A stretch of 38,199 nucleotides of DNA. Source: Planctomicrobium piriforme. GTDB taxonomy: Bacteria > Planctomycetota > Planctomycetia > Pirellulales > UBA1268. Numbering within the stretch: position 1 is the first letter of the stretch; the number at the start of each line of letters is the position of its first letter. The stretch lies in assembly GCA_945861585.1 (NCBI GenBank), contig CAMAVC010000028.1, forward strand, positions 1-38,199, written 5' to 3'. The position numbers were made by a program, and so were the translations under genes. The notes under the pieces are model-generated. The model had not been told where the DNA came from and made no database searches. It saw nothing but the letters and a program-made list of their open reading frames with translations. Positions 35,895 through 38,199 of this stretch are shown piece after piece.

Positions 35895-36884
35895 GTGATC
35901 GCGACTCTTCGCTCCGCCCCACGCCGTGCACGCCGCAGCACCGTCACCACGAAGCCGAACGCCCGCCAGGCTGAGCGGGCTCGGGCCGAGCTCCGTGAGC
36001 ACCGGGAGCGGTTCTTCGCCCGCGCGATCGACTACATCCCCTGCCGCGAGTTCTTGAAGAAGGACGCCGCGGCACTCGCGACGACGCCGCCCTCCGACGC
36101 AGCAGTCCCGCTCGATCGCGATGCCGCAGACCGAGCGTCCGCCAAGGGGCTCTCTCCGTATCTCGCGAGTCTCTACCAGACCCGTCTGCTCACGAAAAAC
36201 GAGGAGCAGTATTACTTCCGCCGGATGAACTGGCTCAAGTTTCGGGCAGCGACTGCGCGGGGCCGGCTCGACAAGAAACGGGCCACCCGGCGGCAGATGG
36301 AGGAGATCGAGGGCTGGCTCGCCGAGTCGGAAACCGTGAAGTCGATCATCATCACGTCGAACCTGCGGCTCGTCGTCTCCATCGCCAAGAAGTTTATCGA
36401 TGCGAGCAATTCGTTCGAAGAACTTGTGAGCGACGGCAACGTGGCCCTGATGCGGGCGGTCGAGAAGTTCAACTTCGCCCTCGGCAATAGGTTCAGCACC
36501 TACGCCACCTACGCCATCCAGCGGCACTTCTTCCGGATGTCGCACAAGGGGCGGCAGCAGCGGAGCCGGTTCGTGTCGAGCGACGAGTGTCTCAAGGATC
36601 GTGCCGAAGAGGCGGCGACGACCGACTATTGCTCCGCGGAGCAGATCGGTGTCTTGAAGGAACTGTTCGGTGGCTTTCTCGGCGATCTCGAGCCCCGCGA
36701 ACGGCAGATCGTCGTGGCCCGGTTCGGGTTCGACGGCAAGCCGCCGCGGACGTTCCGGGAGCTTGGTTCCGCGATGGGCGTGTGCAAGGAGCGGATCCGG
36801 CAGATCCAGACGCGGGCGCTCGACAAGCTCCGCGGCATGGCCGCCGAGGCCAAGCTCGAGCAGACTGTGGGCAACTGGCTGTGA
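35895..36884 (+). CDS. Sigma-70 family RNA polymerase sigma factor (RpoD-like, short)
   Basis: A 329-residue sigma factor starting with GTG 35895, preceded by AGGAGG at a six-base spacing. The order is: basic N-terminus, region 1.2 (LSPYLASLYQTRLLTKNEEQ), a charged insert, region 2 (SNLRLVVSIAKKFIDASNSF and GNVALMRAVEKFNF, then FSTYATYAIQRHFFRM), a very short linker in place of region 3, and region 4 (LEPRERQIVVARFGFDG and GVCKERIRQIQTRALDKLRG). Region 1.1 is missing, so it is not the housekeeping factor. Planctomycetes carry several such factors of unknown regulons. Confidence 0.9.
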   Translation: MIATLRSAPRRARRSTVTTKPNARQAERARAELREHRERFFARAIDYIPCREFLKKDAAALATTPPSDAAVPLDRDAADRASAKGLSPYLASLYQTRLLTKNEEQYYFRRMNWLKFRAATARGRLDKKRATRRQMEEIEGWLAESETVKSIIITSNLRLVVSIAKKFIDASNSFEELVSDGNVALMRAVEKFNFALGNRFSTYATYAIQRHFFRMSHKGRQQRSRFVSSDECLKDRAEEAATTDYCSAEQIGVLKELFGGFLGDLEPRERQIVVARFGFDGKPPRTFRELGSAMGVCKERIRQIQTRALDKLRGMAAEAKLEQTVGNWL

Positions 36885-36979
36885 AGACCCTCGGCACCGT
36901 GATTCAGCGCGTGTTGATCCTGGGCGGCAGCGGCGGGAGCGCGTAGGCCGCCTGGCCCGTCGCTGCTATCCTCTGCGGC

Positions 36980-38199
36980 ATGAGCAACCCCTCAGCATCC
37001 GCCGCGCCGGCGCCCACGTTTCGCCTCTGGCTGATGATGGTGCTCGAGTTCGCCATCTGGGGCTCGTGGCTGCCGCTCATCTGGGGCTACATGGGCAAGG
37101 ACGGCCTGGCCTTCAGCGACGCCGAGATCGCCTGGGTCGGCAGTGCGTTCGCGATCGCCTCGATCGTCGGCATCTTTTTTTCGAGCCAGTTCGCCGACCG
37201 CACGTTTGCCGCCGAAAAATTCATGGCGGCCAGCCACCTGATCGGCGGCGTGGCGATCCTGGCGATGTACTGGGCCCGGGAGATCGCAGCGGCGACGGGG
37301 CTCGGCGTGTTTGCGGTGTTCTTCGGGCTGATGCTCGTGCACGCGCTCCTCTACGTGCCCACGATCTCGGTCTCCAACTCGATCGCCTTCACGCACATGC
37401 AGAACGCCCGCAAGGAGTTCGGCCTGGTGCGGATGGGCGGCACGATCGGCTGGATTCTCGCCGCCTGGCCGCTGTACTTCGTGCTCCAGGGCAAGGAGGG
37501 GGCCGAGGCCGTGGCGGCCAGCCGCAACATCTTCCTCGTTGCCGGCATCACGTCGCTGGTGCTCGCCGCGTTCAGCCTCTGCCTGCCTCACACGCCGCCC
37601 AAGCGGTCGGCGGCGAGCGGCCTGGCGGGCATCGCCTGGCTCAAAGCGGTGGGCTATCTGTCGTATCCGTATTTGCTTGTGCTGTTCGCCGTCACGTTCA
37701 TCGACGCCGTGATCCACAACGGCTACTTCGTGATGGCCGGCGGATTTCTCGGCAGTAAGACGGTCGGCATCAAGCCGGAATGGATCATGCCGGTGATGAG
37801 CATCGGTCAGGTGGCCGAGATCGTCACGATGGCGGTGCTCGGGGGCGTACTCGCCCGGCTCGGCTGGAAGACGACGATGATCCTGGGCATTCTCGGCCAC
37901 GCCGTCCGGTTCGCAGTGTTCGCGTTCATGCCCCAGAACCAGGCCCTGATCATCGCCGTGCAGGTGCTTCATGGCATCTGCTACGCATTCTTCTTCGCGA
38001 CTCTCTACATCTTCATCGATGCGGCCTTCCCCAAGGACGTGCGGAGTAGCGCCCAAAGTCTGTTCAACCTGCTCGTCCTGGGCCTCGGCGATTTGGCCGC
38101 CAAGTGGCTCTTCATCCCGCTCCAGACGCGGCTCACCGCCGCCGACGGTGCGGTGGACTACCGGCAGCTGTTTCTCGTGCCGGCGTGCATGGCGCTGGC
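36980..38199 (+). CDS. Nucleoside:H+ symporter-like MFS transporter (3' end cut by the window)
   Basis: An open frame from ATG 36980 to the window edge, at least 406 residues. It begins MSNPSASAAPAPTFRLWLMM followed by EFAIWGSWLPLIWGYMG and shows about ten hydrophobic helices. The family block FGLVRMGGTIGWILAAWPLY and the N-terminal EFAIWGSW are characteristic of the NHS (NupG/XapB-like) group of MFS, which import nucleosides with protons. Planctomycete members are often annotated only as MFS transporters. The stop codon lies beyond the window. Confidence 0.85.
   Translation, partial: MSNPSASAAPAPTFRLWLMMVLEFAIWGSWLPLIWGYMGKDGLAFSDAEIAWVGSAFAIASIVGIFFSSQFADRTFAAEKFMAASHLIGGVAILAMYWAREIAAATGLGVFAVFFGLMLVHALLYVPTISVSNSIAFTHMQNARKEFGLVRMGGTIGWILAAWPLYFVLQGKEGAEAVAASRNIFLVAGITSLVLAAFSLCLPHTPPKRSAASGLAGIAWLKAVGYLSYPYLLVLFAVTFIDAVIHNGYFVMAGGFLGSKTVGIKPEWIMPVMSIGQVAEIVTMAVLGGVLARLGWKTTMILGILGHAVRFAVFAFMPQNQALIIAVQVLHGICYAFFFATLYIFIDAAFPKDVRSSAQSLFNLLVLGLGDLAAKWLFIPLQTRLTAADGAVDYRQLFLVPACMAL

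Overview
The window is high-GC chromosomal DNA that looks like a planctomycete, probably Pirellulales-like. Lineage markers are an exported giant protein with the LEPR N-terminal sorting motif, a DUF1559 pseudopilin-like protein, a PEP-CTERM protein, a Tat-exported Gfo/Idh/MocA oxidoreductase, a membrane-anchored squalene-cyclase-repeat protein, and a short intergenic palindrome present in seven copies. This assignment is inference from family content; no rRNA is present.

Layout. 1-2430: a broken IS91-type transposase tail, an AAA_14/DUF4143 ATPase with a Fur-box-like palindrome at its start, and a gene-poor stretch. 2431-8003: a secreted penicillin-V-acylase-like hydrolase, divergent from a 1428-residue mosaic protein (LEPR signal, beta-helix, two alpha/beta-hydrolase repeats of which the second has lost its nucleophile, and a lipocalin). 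8194-8351: an initiator tRNA gene with terminator and possible promoter. 8450-16388: squalene-cyclase-repeat protein, oxidoreductase, trmL, an overlapping ispG-rimO pair, a CDP-alcohol phosphatidyltransferase and a CPBP protease. 16427-16784: a large imperfect inverted repeat. 16927-19550: an 80-aa conserved-looking protein, an EboB-like TatD hydrolase, QueD and an Asp-type HemB. 19558-24238 (minus): SGNH hydrolase, mog, cysNC and cysD. 24530-35779: a region tied together by a recurrent palindromic operator, TTGCAA-N5-TTGCAA. 35895-38199: a sigma-70 family factor and a nucleoside-transporter-like MFS protein cut by the window end.

The most interesting signal is the repeated operator. Good copies lie just upstream of (a) a DUF58 / transglutaminase-like / MoxR / YraQ-type permease operon, (b) a COG0523 GTPase of the ZigA/YciC zinc-metallochaperone type that converges on that operon, and (c) a pseudopilin-like plus PEP-CTERM pair. 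A weaker copy sits on a promoter that drives a gene-free, structured stretch. Because COG0523 genes of this type are classic Zur targets, I infer a zinc-limitation regulon that includes a surface or envelope module with no assigned role. No zur gene is in the window.

A second theme is a short palindrome (core GACAGGCTTCAGCCTGTC). It occurs singly or as facing pairs, and in all three places where it abuts a gene it supplies the in-frame TAG stop codon.
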